A program made the translations under genes and the position numbers. Source: Pelomonas sp966111775 (GTDB taxonomy: Bacteria; Pseudomonadota; Gammaproteobacteria; Burkholderiales; Burkholderiaceae_C). Taken from it: 64,000 bases of DNA. The stretch spans positions 1 through 64,000 of the forward strand of contig CBHWBD010000006.1 of the NCBI GenBank assembly GCA_966111775.1, given 5' to 3'. Of the stretch, positions 28,101 through 35,921 are shown one piece after another. Under the pieces are notes generated by a model, which made no database searches, had not been told where the DNA came from, and worked only from the letters and a program-made list of their open reading frames with translations. How positions within the stretch are numbered: position 1 is the first letter of the stretch; every line of letters starts with the position of its first letter.

Positions 28101-29072
28101 GCGACGATCTACCTGCCAACAGTCGATGCCGACGCGGTGTTGGACTGGGCACACCGCATGTATGTTTCAAATCGACTGAAGCGCGTCGACCCGCACACGA
28201 TCAGCTGCGAGGCGGGCGGTGTGACGTTCATCCCGATCCCAGGCGGTGCCACGATCGACCACGTCGGGCTGATGACCATCGAGTTGCCGCCTACGGTCAA
28301 GAAGGGCAACCGCCACGCGGTGCGGGTTCGCCAGCTCACCGGGGCACGCGTGGGCAGCGGACGCAAGATTGAGCCCGGACAGACCATCAAGCGAGACCGG
28401 CAAGGCAGGGTCAACCTGGCGGTGCAACCCGACGCCGCGCCACCGGCGACCGTGAGTGCAGTGACACGCGGGCAAGGGTTCCTCTATCGGCGAACGATTG
28501 GGGCGTTCGGGCTGACGATTCCGGTGAGCACGCGCGGTGCCCTGCTGCACGATGAAGAGCGAACGCTCTCCATCTTTCGGCATATCGAACTTTCAATCCC
28601 GCTCGAATCGCGCTGGTGGCCAGTTTTCCGGCGACTGGTCGGCCTGCACGCCGGCCGCGTTGCGGGCATGGGAGGTGATCCGACGCGGATCGTCCCGACC
28701 GGCGACGGCGACTGGCGACATCCCGTCAAAGGCGACGGGCACCACGGCGACCATCACGGCGACGGGACCCACGAGCACGGACAGGACGGTGACGACCGCG
28801 AACACGGTTGTGAGCATGAAGGACGCGAGCGCCACAAGAGCGAGACGGTGAGGGGCAAGGTCGCCAGCCTGTGTTTCGATCACTTCGGCGATTTCACGGG
28901 ATTCGTGCTCGAGACCTATGTTGACGAGATGGTGACGGTCTTGAGCCGCGAGCGGCGGATTGAGGTCCTGGCGCGCGACGCGTGGATAAAGCGTGCGATC
29001 GTGCAAGTGCATCTTTTGCCCCACCACCGCGTAGGCATGCTGGAACTGATGGGCCAGATAGATCCGCCGTGA
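25191..29072 (+). CDS. Large kelch/galactose-oxidase-like propeller protein with His/Asp-rich tail
   Basis: A 1293-residue protein without a signal peptide or membrane helix. Residues 1-400 show repeated blades of the type LLTDGTVLVHD, VLKDGRVFVVGGEY, LLPDGTVVTVQ and LLPNGHVLMSGEQ, as in kelch and galactose-oxidase-like propellers; a DUF1929-like beta domain follows near 400-510. The middle (residues 510-1150) is unrecognised. Residues 1171-1216 contain ten His and eight Asp in 46 positions, a probable metal-binding stretch. Codon use is less GC-biased than in the neighbours, suggesting transfer. Enzyme activity is unproven; the copper ligands were not identifiable with confidence. Confidence 0.6.
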   Translation: MAGNWNSFNAPSGVLADTMILLTDGTVLVHDANRPTLSRTFGGANWYRLTPDSGGDYRNGSWSAALPMSGQRKYFSSGVLKDGRVFVVGGEYSDTLGDTDTSSDNDVRAEIFDPVTNQWSTLNKPSPTFDFIVGDAISIVLADGRVMFGALSSSRTAIWDPANGNWVESGTRFGTVANTKVGKTNEESWCLLPDGTVVTVQIFGATATQNAEKYLPDQDRWISAGVTPATLPIAAAGGFNLNEIGGAVTLMNGHAFFVGGLGHTAIYLPGALPTDLGSWVAGPDLPADASNANAPAGIQTSSDGAVVVLPNGHVLITSGPVDASASGQGFSGPVTICDYDPNANTLSTPSAQPTSAPGHTWQCCFLLLPNGHVLMSGEQNAINEYVPDSAELTPLSQWRPSLTVAPTALIAGHAYQIAGTQLNGLTHANGYGDDRQNASNYPLLRLRQGGTVRYLRTHSFSTMGIATGAEIVTAVVDVPADITPGAWSLEVVTNGIASNPALPVQVGTRDCYIVMDRSTVGQGEVLALVALNGAPARIDPAVMVVVEGFTPTELGLNAGNLAVPPIVPNFPSPLNGVHLVPSGAVLPEDPSLPPNVPQRFTFPFALTFDSDAMFGFASDFEDHALTATLTAAGQTVSNAGLLRLLKSPNPYILDGDSNRGLDWWTSIDMRVFQVAQGGRKFGATIGNGAAAANTFIQAVITNLNTHPALASDFDAIDPNEAPEALTLAPTDSSGTPIFNFAVAKVRLRDLNQDATNVRVFFRMWPAQQTNAVHDPTTLYRTFAAGPTHIPLLGRQGDEIATIPFFASPRVDASSVSMTTQTDAPNVRTIAHDSLGAETVAWFGCWLDINQPNDLRFPGRLLGTTPANLPDGPFQGTGPLLSIQQHVRSLHQCLIAEIDLDGQTIPNWQDPSTSDKLAQRNLAFVNVPNPGVVNSRVAPQTLQIRPTPAVPLDDRPDELMIDWGTVPAGAQATIYLPTVDADAVLDWAHRMYVSNRLKRVDPHTISCEAGGVTFIPIPGGATIDHVGLMTIELPPTVKKGNRHAVRVRQLTGARVGSGRKIEPGQTIKRDRQGRVNLAVQPDAAPPATVSAVTRGQGFLYRRTIGAFGLTIPVSTRGALLHDEERTLSIFRHIELSIPLESRWWPVFRRLVGLHAGRVAGMGGDPTRIVPTGDGDWRHPVKGDGHHGDHHGDGTHEHGQDGDDREHGCEHEGRERHKSETVRGKVASLCFDHFGDFTGFVLETYVDEMVTVLSRERRIEVLARDAWIKRAIVQVHLLPHHRVGMLELMGQIDPP

Positions 29073-29420
29073 AGCCTTGCGGATGCTCGACCTCGGGGCC
29101 GAATTCGCAACAGCTTGCGACGAGCCCGACGGCCGCTATGCGCCGCCTGGACTTGCGTCGGCTCGCCAGACCCATTCACTGCCTTGCCAGACCCACCGGC
29201 CAGTGCCAGGAGGGCTTCCGAACGTGCCGGCCGGTCGATGCCTGAGCCGATGGCGGCTTTGTGGCCGAGACCGTGAAGCCGGCTGATTGAGATGGAGGAC
29301 AGCAACCGCTGCAGAACGGACGGCGGCTCCAACCCGGCCTCCAGGCAAAATCCAGATGCTCGGGGCGAGCCAGGCGTCAGGCCTGCTGGGAAGCCCACCC
29401 CGAAGAATGGAGCAGCATCA
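29073..29420. other. Gene-free stretch, degenerate
   Basis: About 350 bases between the propeller gene and the Cys-rich gene. Short open frames are present on both strands, but none has a ribosome site or recognisable composition. Confidence 0.5.
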
Positions 29421-29861
29421 ATGGCACTGACGAAGAAGGGCGAGTTCTGGTACGGGACGACGTCCGGCGACACCCAAGCCGAGCTGCGTAGCTACAGCGT
29501 TGCGAATCGCCATGAGGCCGTCCGGTTTGCCGCGTCCAAATGTGATTGCGGGTGCCGGACCTTCGCGCTGCAGACCGATGAAGAAGCCGGCGTGGCGATC
29601 CGCACCTGCACCGACTGCGGGCAGGAACACCTGATGGGCGACAGCGCGGACTACGTTGAAGAAGCCTTGCCTGAGACGCACGAGTGCGTGTGCGAGAACG
29701 AGGTGTTCGAGCTGATGTCCGGCGTCTCCGTGTACGAGGGCACTCATGACGTGCGCTGGTACTACATCGCTTGCCGCTGCGTGGAATGCAATCTGGTCGG
29801 CGTCTTCGCAGACTGGAAGTGTGAAGCGGGTGATGCGGCGGCCTTCCTCGCCAAGGTATGA
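29421..29861 (+). CDS. Cys-rich hypothetical protein (zinc-ribbon-like)
   Basis: A 146-residue acidic protein starting MALTKKGEFWYG. It has three cysteine clusters, CDCGC (near 39), CTDCG (near 62) plus CVC, and CRCVEC (near 120), suggesting one or two zinc ribbons. Trp/Tyr-rich strands lie between. A GGAG sequence lies 9 bases before the ATG. Small acidic proteins of this kind often occur as orphan immunity genes, but no toxin is adjacent, so the function is open. Confidence 0.55.
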   Translation: MALTKKGEFWYGTTSGDTQAELRSYSVANRHEAVRFAASKCDCGCRTFALQTDEEAGVAIRTCTDCGQEHLMGDSADYVEEALPETHECVCENEVFELMSGVSVYEGTHDVRWYYIACRCVECNLVGVFADWKCEAGDAAAFLAKV

Positions 29862-30201
29862 GCGGAACCCAGCAGACATCAGGCTCGAAGGCTCCGGGTC
29901 ACGCAAGGCTCAGAGGCAGGGCTCAAGTTTCAAGCCCTAGCTCGAGCAATACCTGACCCTCTCGCGCTGGAGCGCCAAGCCTCGGCACATCGACGGCGTC
30001 ATGCCCGCACTTACCGCGCGAGCGGCCGAGGGGGGTAATGACGTGGTCGGTGGATCTGGCCGTATCAATGACAGCCAGCGCTGCAAGGCATGCGTCGGCT
30101 CTAGGCTGTGAGCTGCCGTTCGCAGCGACGCCGACTGGTGGCAGCTATCGAGCCGTTGCAGCTATTGGTAGAGACAAGCTCGACGACAAAAAAGCTGTCG
30201 G
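29862..30201. other. Gene-free stretch
   Basis: 340 bases with no frame I can support. Composition is less GC-rich than in the flanking core genes. No repeat or RNA structure was recognised. Confidence 0.45.
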
Positions 30202-30540
30202 TTAGGAGCCAGCAAACTTGCGCTGCGGGTCCCATTCATCGTCCGGCGCATTGAGACGAAAACCTATCCTGATCCCGCGGCCGAACGCGGAGCAACTCTC
30301 AGCGACCATCTTCGAAGTCAAACGCTGCCGAACGATGGCAATCAACGCATCGGTGGAAAGCGCCTGGAACTCCTCGAAGTCGCGGAACTCGGGATGACAA
30401 ACGTACGAGATCGTGCCGCAGATCGTTGCATCGGCCTCGCGCACTTCGATCTCGATCGCATGCCCCCATGGGCGATCACTGCGCTTTGCCAGCACCGCGA
30501 GCGTACAGCCTTGAATCTGAATGAATTGTTCGTCGCTCAT
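30202..30540 (-). CDS. Small hypothetical protein
   Basis: A 112-residue protein starting MSDEQFIQIQGCTL, with alternating strands and helices (GHAIEIEVREADATICGTISYVC, then FEEFQALSTDALIAIVRQRL). No family recognised. It is compact and soluble, of a size and style seen in immunity-like proteins. A longer in-frame start exists upstream, but the added residues are basic and low in structure. Confidence 0.45.
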   Translation of the reverse strand: MSDEQFIQIQGCTLAVLAKRSDRPWGHAIEIEVREADATICGTISYVCHPEFRDFEEFQALSTDALIAIVRQRLTSKMVAESCSAFGRGIRIGFRLNAPDDEWDPQRKFAGS

Positions 30541-30632
30541 TTGAGCAGGGAGTTGAGGTTGCCCAAAGCAGCCTGCCACGACAGGCGGCTCGTGGCCGAA
30601 AGTGCGAGTACGTTGAAGAGCGGATCTCCGCC

Positions 30633-30929
30633 TCACGCCATTGACCATGCAAACACCGCGAAAACGATCGAGCAAAGGAGCACCCCAGCAAGAACTCTCA
30701 TCAGGGAAATCGGCCCGAAGGGTTCAGCCGGCGGGGCGATGGTCAGCAAAGCTAGCGCACGAACCGGACCGCCTTGTCGCGTGAGAACTTGGTAGCCAGG
30801 CCGGAAGATGCGTTTCGCGTATGCCGGAAACCGCTGCTCCACTTCCGTTTGACTCGCTGCCGACAAGAGCCATAACCAAATCCCTGCAAAGACGCCTACG
30901 AGCGAGCAAAGAATTGCGATGAGCCGCAT
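30633..30929 (-). CDS. Small two-helix membrane protein
   Basis: 98 residues with a hydrophobic N-terminal helix (LIAILCSLVGVFAGIWLWLL) and a C-terminal helix (LAGVLLCSIVFAVFAW), separated by about 50 soluble residues. No family recognised. It is transcribed in the same direction as its small neighbours. Confidence 0.45.
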   Translation of the reverse strand: MRLIAILCSLVGVFAGIWLWLLSAASQTEVEQRFPAYAKRIFRPGYQVLTRQGGPVRALALLTIAPPAEPFGPISLMRVLAGVLLCSIVFAVFAWSMA

Positions 30930-30991
30930 GCGCGCTAGCCTACCCGACAACGGCCAGTTGCCAGTGATCGTTTATGGCCGGCAGGCGCCGA

Positions 30992-31312
30992 TCATGCTTG
31001 ACCAGCTAGTTCGGCCCAACGTACTGCCGGCGCCAAGAACATGTGATCGTTGCCGCGGGTCCAAACGGCGGAGCGGTCTTCGTCGTCTCCGAACACCTGC
31101 CAGCCCGTCGAAGGCGGCCCTATCAATTCGTCCCAGATATTCCGGGTCGGTGATGAGAGACGGTAAGTGAACTCGAAGAGTTCTGGCATCTTCCAGTACT
31201 GCCTCGGCGTAGCTGCCGTGATCGGCTCCAAGAGCACGAGCGCCAATTCAAGAGCGCTCGCCATCGAAGCCGCCTCATCCGCGCGACAGTTGGCGTAAAT
31301 CCGCAAGAACAT
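30992..31312 (-). CDS. Small acidic hypothetical protein (immunity-like)
   Basis: 106 residues starting MFLRIYANCRADEAASMASAL. The middle has FEFTYRLSSPTRNIWDELIG and the end GNDHMFLAPAVRWAELAGQA. The acidic character and Trp content resemble immunity proteins, but no specific family is recognised. Confidence 0.4.
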   Translation of the reverse strand: MFLRIYANCRADEAASMASALELALVLLEPITAATPRQYWKMPELFEFTYRLSSPTRNIWDELIGPPSTGWQVFGDDEDRSAVWTRGNDHMFLAPAVRWAELAGQA

Positions 31313-31484
31313 GCAGTTCAGTTTATTGCCGCAGGGCAGTCGCTCAGGAGTGACTGCAAGCGGCCGACAGCGTACATCGGCCGCAGTCGACCCGAAGGAC
31401 GGCACCCGCTGCAAAGCGGGCAGGACTGGAGTGCTGGCCGCCGCGGCGATCTAGCTAGCCACCGGGGTATCAGGACTGAACCAT

Positions 31485-32090
31485 TCAGCGCGCCGCCCGC
31501 CCCAGGCTGGCGACAAATGCCGCGCAGGCCCGGCTGGCATCGGGATCGTGGCGCCAGCCCTGGGCCAGCGTGCGCAGGGCCGCTCGCACTTCGCGGGGCA
31601 TGGTGCCGTCGAGTGGATCGTCGGCCACCGCAGACAGGTGGTCTGCATAGAGCCGGCGCGCGTCGGCGTCGCAGTCCATCAACTCCATGACCGCGCTGGC
31701 CAGGGTCTGGAACTGCTCGGGCGACAGCTCCGAAGGTGTGCCCCGCTGCGGCCAGGCGGCCAGGCAGAGGTATTCGATGGGCCCGAGGCTGCGCCGCTGC
31801 GCGCCGGACTGCGGCGAGCCCCAGGCGGCGCGCGAGCCGCTGGGCAGGCGGCCCTGGCAGAGGGCCTGGGTCAGGGTCTGGGCCACGGCGGCGCGGGCCG
31901 CGAATTCGCCGCGCAGATTGACCTCGGCCAGCACGCGCAGAAAGGCCGGATAGAGCTGGTCGCCCAGGCCGGTGCTGACGGCCTCCATCAACGCGACGGC
32001 GCCCTCCTGGCGGGGACCGAGATCGAGGCAGCCGCCGACCAGGGCCTGGGCCGCTTCGACCCAGCGCGGTGCTGCCAGCAGTTCAGCCAA
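31485..32090 (-). CDS. Hypothetical protein, coupled to the upstream small gene
   Basis: About 201 residues from a TTG start (SLAELLAAPRW), all-helical (FLRVLAEVNLRGEFAARAAVAQTLTQAL; LGPIEYLCLAAWP; LSPEQFQTLASAVMELM). It may belong to the injectisome locus because the preceding gene has a T3SS-type upstream element. The TTG overlaps the TGA of the 73-residue gene above. The two could be one 274-residue protein split by a +1 frameshift. No family recognised. Confidence 0.45.
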   Translation of the reverse strand: MAELLAAPRWVEAAQALVGGCLDLGPRQEGAVALMEAVSTGLGDQLYPAFLRVLAEVNLRGEFAARAAVAQTLTQALCQGRLPSGSRAAWGSPQSGAQRRSLGPIEYLCLAAWPQRGTPSELSPEQFQTLASAVMELMDCDADARRLYADHLSAVADDPLDGTMPREVRAALRTLAQGWRHDPDASRACAAFVASLGRAAR

Positions 32091-32304
32091 CGAGGGCGCC
32101 GAGCACGCGCTCGGCGTGCTGCTGGACCGACAGGCCGCGCTGGTCGGCCGCCACGTCGGCTCGCAGGCTGGCGGCGCCGCCCCCACCCAAGCCATCGAGC
32201 CATGCCGGGCCGCCGTTGCGGGCCGATGCGGCGGGTGCATCCAGCGGGCGCAGCGAGGTCGCCGGGTACAGCGAGGCGGATGGTGACAGGGGAGCGCCGA
32301 TCAT
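32083..32304 (-). CDS. Small hypothetical protein at the injectisome locus edge
   Basis: 73 residues starting MIGAPLSPSASLYPATSL: a Ser/Pro/Ala-rich, weakly charged N terminus like those of type III substrates or their regulators, then a short helix (SVQQHAERVLGAL). An element related to the boxes before other T3SS-linked genes (GCGGCCGACC) lies 94 bases upstream. It is coupled or frame-shifted to the downstream frame. Confidence 0.4.
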   Translation of the reverse strand: MIGAPLSPSASLYPATSLRPLDAPAASARNGGPAWLDGLGGGGAASLRADVAADQRGLSVQQHAERVLGALVG

Positions 32305-32388
32305 GGCTTGGGGGGCTCGGGGTTGAAGTTGAGGGTCAGCTTAGCGAAGCGCTCCGCAAAAAGCGACTACGGCTGCCCCTAATTCGTC

Positions 32389-32398
32389 GGTCGGCCGC
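32389..32398 (-). promoter_or_regulatory. Partial T3SS-type box
   Basis: Read on the minus strand it is GCGGCCGACC, as in the box at 63748. It is followed by CGAATTAGGGGCAGCCGTAG, which is the inner part of the large palindromes but in inverted order. It faces the gene starting at 32304. Confidence 0.35.
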
Positions 32399-33196
32399 TC
32401 ACGGCTTGCATTCCGAGAACACCGCCCGGCTGGCATTGAAGTAGGACAGGCGCCAGCCCTTGGCCGTCCAGCGCGCCTCGAAGGCGCCGCCGGCGTCGAC
32501 GGCCGAGTCGCCGCGGCGCGACCATGGCGGCATGTCCAGGCGCGGCGCGTCGAGGGCCTTCAGCAGCTTGCCGATGTCGGTGTCGCCGTTATTGGTGGGC
32601 ACGTCGGTCAGGCAGCTGGCGGCGTTGCGGATGATGCTGGACGGTGCCTTGACCATGTCGGGGCCTTCCGTGAACTCCAGCTGCGGCAGCGACAGGCGCT
32701 GCAGCATGTCGCCGTCGCGCTTGAAGACGGCCTCGCGGAACTGGCGCCAGAAGGTCAGGAAGGCGCCATCGCGGTCCACGCGCGACTTGCAGCCCTTGCC
32801 CTTGGGCGCCAGCGCGGATGACGCGGGCAGCACGAGGGTGCCGCAGCGCGCGGGCTCGAAGGCCAGCGTGTAACCATCGCTGCCGTCGCGCTTCACGGTG
32901 GCGCGGTAGCGGGTGTCGGCCTGGTCCTTGTCGGCCCAGGCGAAGCGCCAGGAACCATCGGGCTGGACCGTGGCCGGCCCTGCGCTGCTGAGGTCGCACT
33001 CGTGCGTGCCCGAGGTGACGTAGATGCCGGCGCGCAGCGGCGTGCCGGCGGCGTCGCGGCTCACGCTCACGGTCAGGCTGTCGCTGGGTTGGCAGACCAG
33101 TTGCGTGGGCAGCGGGTCGGGCGTGACCTGGGCGTGCGCGCCTGCGGCGGCGAGCAGCGCAGCGGCGAGTAAGGGGGCATTCAACAGCGCGGTCAT
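32399..33196 (-). CDS. Exported hypothetical protein
   Basis: 265 residues with a clear signal peptide (MTALLNAPLLAAALLAAAGAHAQ). The mature part is beta-rich with several cysteines (LVCQPSD, HECDLSS, ARCGTL, KGCKSR, ASCLTD, SECKP) that could form disulfides. The C terminus (ARWTAKGWRLSYFNA) looks like a SnoaL/NTF2-type beta strand. No family recognised. It lies between T3SS-linked genes but with a Sec signal. Confidence 0.55.
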   Translation of the reverse strand: MTALLNAPLLAAALLAAAGAHAQVTPDPLPTQLVCQPSDSLTVSVSRDAAGTPLRAGIYVTSGTHECDLSSAGPATVQPDGSWRFAWADKDQADTRYRATVKRDGSDGYTLAFEPARCGTLVLPASSALAPKGKGCKSRVDRDGAFLTFWRQFREAVFKRDGDMLQRLSLPQLEFTEGPDMVKAPSSIIRNAASCLTDVPTNNGDTDIGKLLKALDAPRLDMPPWSRRGDSAVDAGGAFEARWTAKGWRLSYFNASRAVFSECKP

Positions 33197-33258
33197 GACG
33201 AAGCGGCAGTATCCCGGCGGCGGCCCCGCGGCCGTGTCACAGGAAGCAGGGGCGCCGC

Positions 33259-34983
33259 TCAGTTCGCGCGGCGCACGCCGATCGATTCGGACAGCGAACG
33301 GATGGACTCGGTCACGCCGTCGGGCTGGCCGCGGCCGGTGCCCTGGTTGCCGCCGATGACCTTCACGCGGCCATTGGCCAGCACCTCTTCGACGATGGCG
33401 ACGTGGCCCTGGGTCGGGTTGTTGCCGCGCGGAAAGACGATGACGTCGCCCGGCTTCACATGGGCGTTGTCGCGCTGCACCGCCGTGCCCCAGTTCAGCC
33501 AGCTGCGCGCTGCGGCGCTGTTGGTGCCCGGCACGCCGGCCTGCTTCATCGTCCAGTTGACGAAGGCCGAGCACCAGGCGGTCTCGTCGTTCTTCGCCTT
33601 CAGCGACGTGGCCTGGTGGTACTCGACAACGCGTGGGTTGTCGCGCGCGCCGCGGATCTCCTTCGTGCCCAGCTCGCCCCGCGCAATGTCCAGCACGCGG
33701 CCGGCGCGACCCGTCGCGGCCGATGCCGGCGGCGTGGCGGTGGCCGGCGCGGCCCGCAGCAGGCCTTGCGTGTTCAGCGCCGTCTCGACGGCGTGGGTGC
33801 GGCGCTGCTGGTCGGCGCGGATGACGGCCTGCACCTGCGCCTCGGTGGGTAGGTGGCCCAGCTGGTTGCGGGCGATGGTGGCGAAGCCGCTGCCCGCCAC
33901 GCCGCCGCCGGGCAGCTGGAAGCGCCGACCGGTGGACGCGTCGACAAAGCTGTGCACGCGCAGGTCGGTGATGTGGGCGGCGTCAAGGGGCTGGCCGCGC
34001 AGCGTGCCGAGCTGGCTCAGGAAGCGGCCGGCCGCGCTCGGCGACTGGTTGTAGAGGTCGAGATAGGCCGAGGCCAGGCGCGCGTTGTTCGGTTCCAGGC
34101 CGGCGCGGCGCGCGGCCGCTTCGTAGACCGGCAGCTGGCCTTGCAGCGTCGTCAGCTGGCGGCGGTCGGCATCGGCGGCGCTGGCGGCCGCATGCTGGTA
34201 GGAGAAGGAGCCGCGGTTGTGCACCGCATTGCCCGGGTCGGTGTGGCCGCCAAAGGCCGCGGTGAAGCCGCCATCCGGGCGGCGCGTGCCCTCGGCATTG
34301 CCGATGACGATGGCCACCAGGGCATTCGAGCCCAGGGCCGGGTCGGTGAAGCGCTGCAGGTCCAGCGCCGGTGCGTTGCGCGTGCCGTCGGTGCGCGCCA
34401 GTGCGGGCTCGGCGATCTGGCGCTGCGTCACCTCGCGCTTCTCGGTGGGGTCGGCGTTGAGCGCCCGGCTCATGCCCAGTTCCACGGTGGACTGCGCCGA
34501 GCCGCTGGCGATGGCGGCCTTGCCGACGTCGCTGCGGTAGCCCCGGTCCGTCATGTAGATCGGCAGCAGCGTGTCGTGCACCAGGCCGACGGAGCCGACG
34601 ACGGGCAGGCCGTCCACCAGATGGCCCACCGACGGCAGGTTCAGCGTGTCGCCGACGTGGATGAGGTCGGCGTTGCGCACCTGCGGATTCGCGGCCACCA
34701 GCGCCTGCAGCGTCAGGCCGTGGTCGGCCGCGATGTGCCGCATCGTGTCACCGCGCTGGACGGTGTAGCGCGTCGCCGGGATCGTCAACTGGCTGCCCGG
34801 GTAGATGACGTCCGGGTTGCGCACCTGCGGGTTGGCGGCCAGCAGCGCCTGCACCGACACGCCGTTGGCCTTGGCGATGAGGCTCAGGCTGTCGCCGTGC
34901 TGCACCTCGTAGCGGCGGCCGGCCGGCGGCGGTGTGTCGTTCACGGCCAGTGAGGTCGACGTGGTTCGGGTAACGGTGCTCAT
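33259..34983 (-). CDS. Double LysM, C-terminal CHAP-like amidase; candidate T3SS-linked peptidoglycan hydrolase
   Basis: 574 residues, no signal peptide. Two LysM repeats occupy about 24-67 (YEVQHGDSLSLIAKANGVS) and 70-114 (YTVQRGDTMRHIAADHGLT). A central segment (GNAEGTRRPDGGFTAAFGGH) is unrecognised. The C-terminal 140 residues resemble the TIGR02594/CHAP fold: GELGTKEI, the likely nucleophile Cys471 in AWCSAFVNW and His527 in GHVAIVEEV. The start at 34983 gives MSTVTRTTSTSL, a Ser/Thr-rich N terminus like type III secreted proteins. A T3SS-type box lies 151 bases upstream, right after sctT. Whether it is a secreted effector or a wall-remodelling factor is unresolved. Confidence 0.65.
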   Translation of the reverse strand: MSTVTRTTSTSLAVNDTPPPAGRRYEVQHGDSLSLIAKANGVSVQALLAANPQVRNPDVIYPGSQLTIPATRYTVQRGDTMRHIAADHGLTLQALVAANPQVRNADLIHVGDTLNLPSVGHLVDGLPVVGSVGLVHDTLLPIYMTDRGYRSDVGKAAIASGSAQSTVELGMSRALNADPTEKREVTQRQIAEPALARTDGTRNAPALDLQRFTDPALGSNALVAIVIGNAEGTRRPDGGFTAAFGGHTDPGNAVHNRGSFSYQHAAASAADADRRQLTTLQGQLPVYEAAARRAGLEPNNARLASAYLDLYNQSPSAAGRFLSQLGTLRGQPLDAAHITDLRVHSFVDASTGRRFQLPGGGVAGSGFATIARNQLGHLPTEAQVQAVIRADQQRRTHAVETALNTQGLLRAAPATATPPASAATGRAGRVLDIARGELGTKEIRGARDNPRVVEYHQATSLKAKNDETAWCSAFVNWTMKQAGVPGTNSAAARSWLNWGTAVQRDNAHVKPGDVIVFPRGNNPTQGHVAIVEEVLANGRVKVIGGNQGTGRGQPDGVTESIRSLSESIGVRRAN

Positions 34984-35118
34984 GGGCTGCCCTTGGCGTT
35001 GTCCTGACGGGGCGATGAGCGAATCGCGCATCGCGTCGATCAGTCCATTTCAGACCAGCGCCGTGGACCGGGCAATTGCGGGCGCTGCTGTTTCAGAACG
35101 TACGCCGCCGCGCGCGCC

Positions 35119-35134
35119 GCTAGGGTTGGCCGCA
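35119..35134 (-). promoter_or_regulatory. T3SS-type upstream box, copy 1
   Basis: On the minus strand TGCGGCCAACCCTAGC, identical to the copy at 53861. It lies between the sctT stop and the LysM/amidase gene start. Confidence 0.55.
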
Positions 35135-35135
35135 A

Positions 35136-35921
35136 TCAGCCGAACAGCCGCTTCATGACGTCCTTGACGACGCTGGCCCGCACCAGCATCTCCTCGTTCA
35201 TCAGGGCCACCAGGCTGGCGAGCTGCAGCAGCAGCACGAGGTGGCCGACGACGGCCTTGATGGACATGGACAGGCTGAAGACATTGAGCTGCTGGGCGTA
35301 GCGGTTGATCAGGCCGAGCACGCCGTCCACCAGATAGAGCATCACCAGCGACGGCGCGGCGACGAGCAGGGCCAGACGCAGCATGCGGCCGAACTCGGCC
35401 TCGAAGGCGACCGAGGCCGTCGGCAGCAGCTGCCAGCCGCCGTGCAGGGGCCAGAGGGCAAAGCTGTCCAGCAGCAGGGCGGCGAACAGCATGAAGCCGC
35501 CCGAGGCCATGAAGACCCAGCTCGCCAGCCGCGCCAGGAAGGCGCCCGTCAGCGAGGTCTGGTGGCCCGACAGCGGGTCCAGCACCTGGGCCTGGGCCGA
35601 TCCCACCTTGGTGTCGATGAGCTGGCCGGCCATCTCGAAGGACCACATCAGCCCGGCGAACAAGAAACCGAGGGCTGCGCCCAGCAGGACCTCGCGGCCG
35701 TACAGCACGGCCCATTCCCAGCTGCTCATCTGCAGCGGCTTGATCTCCTGCACCAGCAGCCCCAGCAGGCCCAGGGCCAGGAAGAGGGCATTGCGGATCA
35801 GTGCCGGGATCAGGTCCTGGGTGAACAGCGGCACCAGCAGGAAGGCCACCGCCACGCGCATGGTGGACAGGCCGAGCAGCAGGGCCGCATCGGTCGGGTG
35901 GCCGACCCAGAACTCCATCAT
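35136..35921 (-). CDS. sctT: SctT, T3SS export apparatus protein
   Basis: 261 residues with about six membrane helices, homologous to YscT/SpaR/FliR. Family features: LSTMRVAVAFLLVPLF at the start, EVLLGAALGFLFAGLMWSFEMAGQLIDTKVG in the middle, and the C-terminal NVFSLSMSIKAVVGHLVLLLQL. It forms part of the SctRST export gate in the inner membrane. The start at 35921 overlaps the sctS stop (ATGATG arrangement). It is the last gene of the long operon. Confidence 0.92.
   Translation of the reverse strand: MMEFWVGHPTDAALLLGLSTMRVAVAFLLVPLFTQDLIPALIRNALFLALGLLGLLVQEIKPLQMSSWEWAVLYGREVLLGAALGFLFAGLMWSFEMAGQLIDTKVGSAQAQVLDPLSGHQTSLTGAFLARLASWVFMASGGFMLFAALLLDSFALWPLHGGWQLLPTASVAFEAEFGRMLRLALLVAAPSLVMLYLVDGVLGLINRYAQQLNVFSLSMSIKAVVGHLVLLLQLASLVALMNEEMLVRASVVKDVMKRLFG

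Noticed and set aside
28740..28830. Repetitive GGCGACGGG/CACCACGGC-type DNA considered as a CRISPR or tandem repeat
   Set aside because: It is in-frame coding for the His/Asp-rich tail of the propeller protein; no regular repeat-spacer pattern.
31405..31420. Hairpin CCCGCT-GCAA-AGCGGG after the 31485 gene
   Set aside because: No T-run on the transcript side and a short stem, so a terminator call is not supported.
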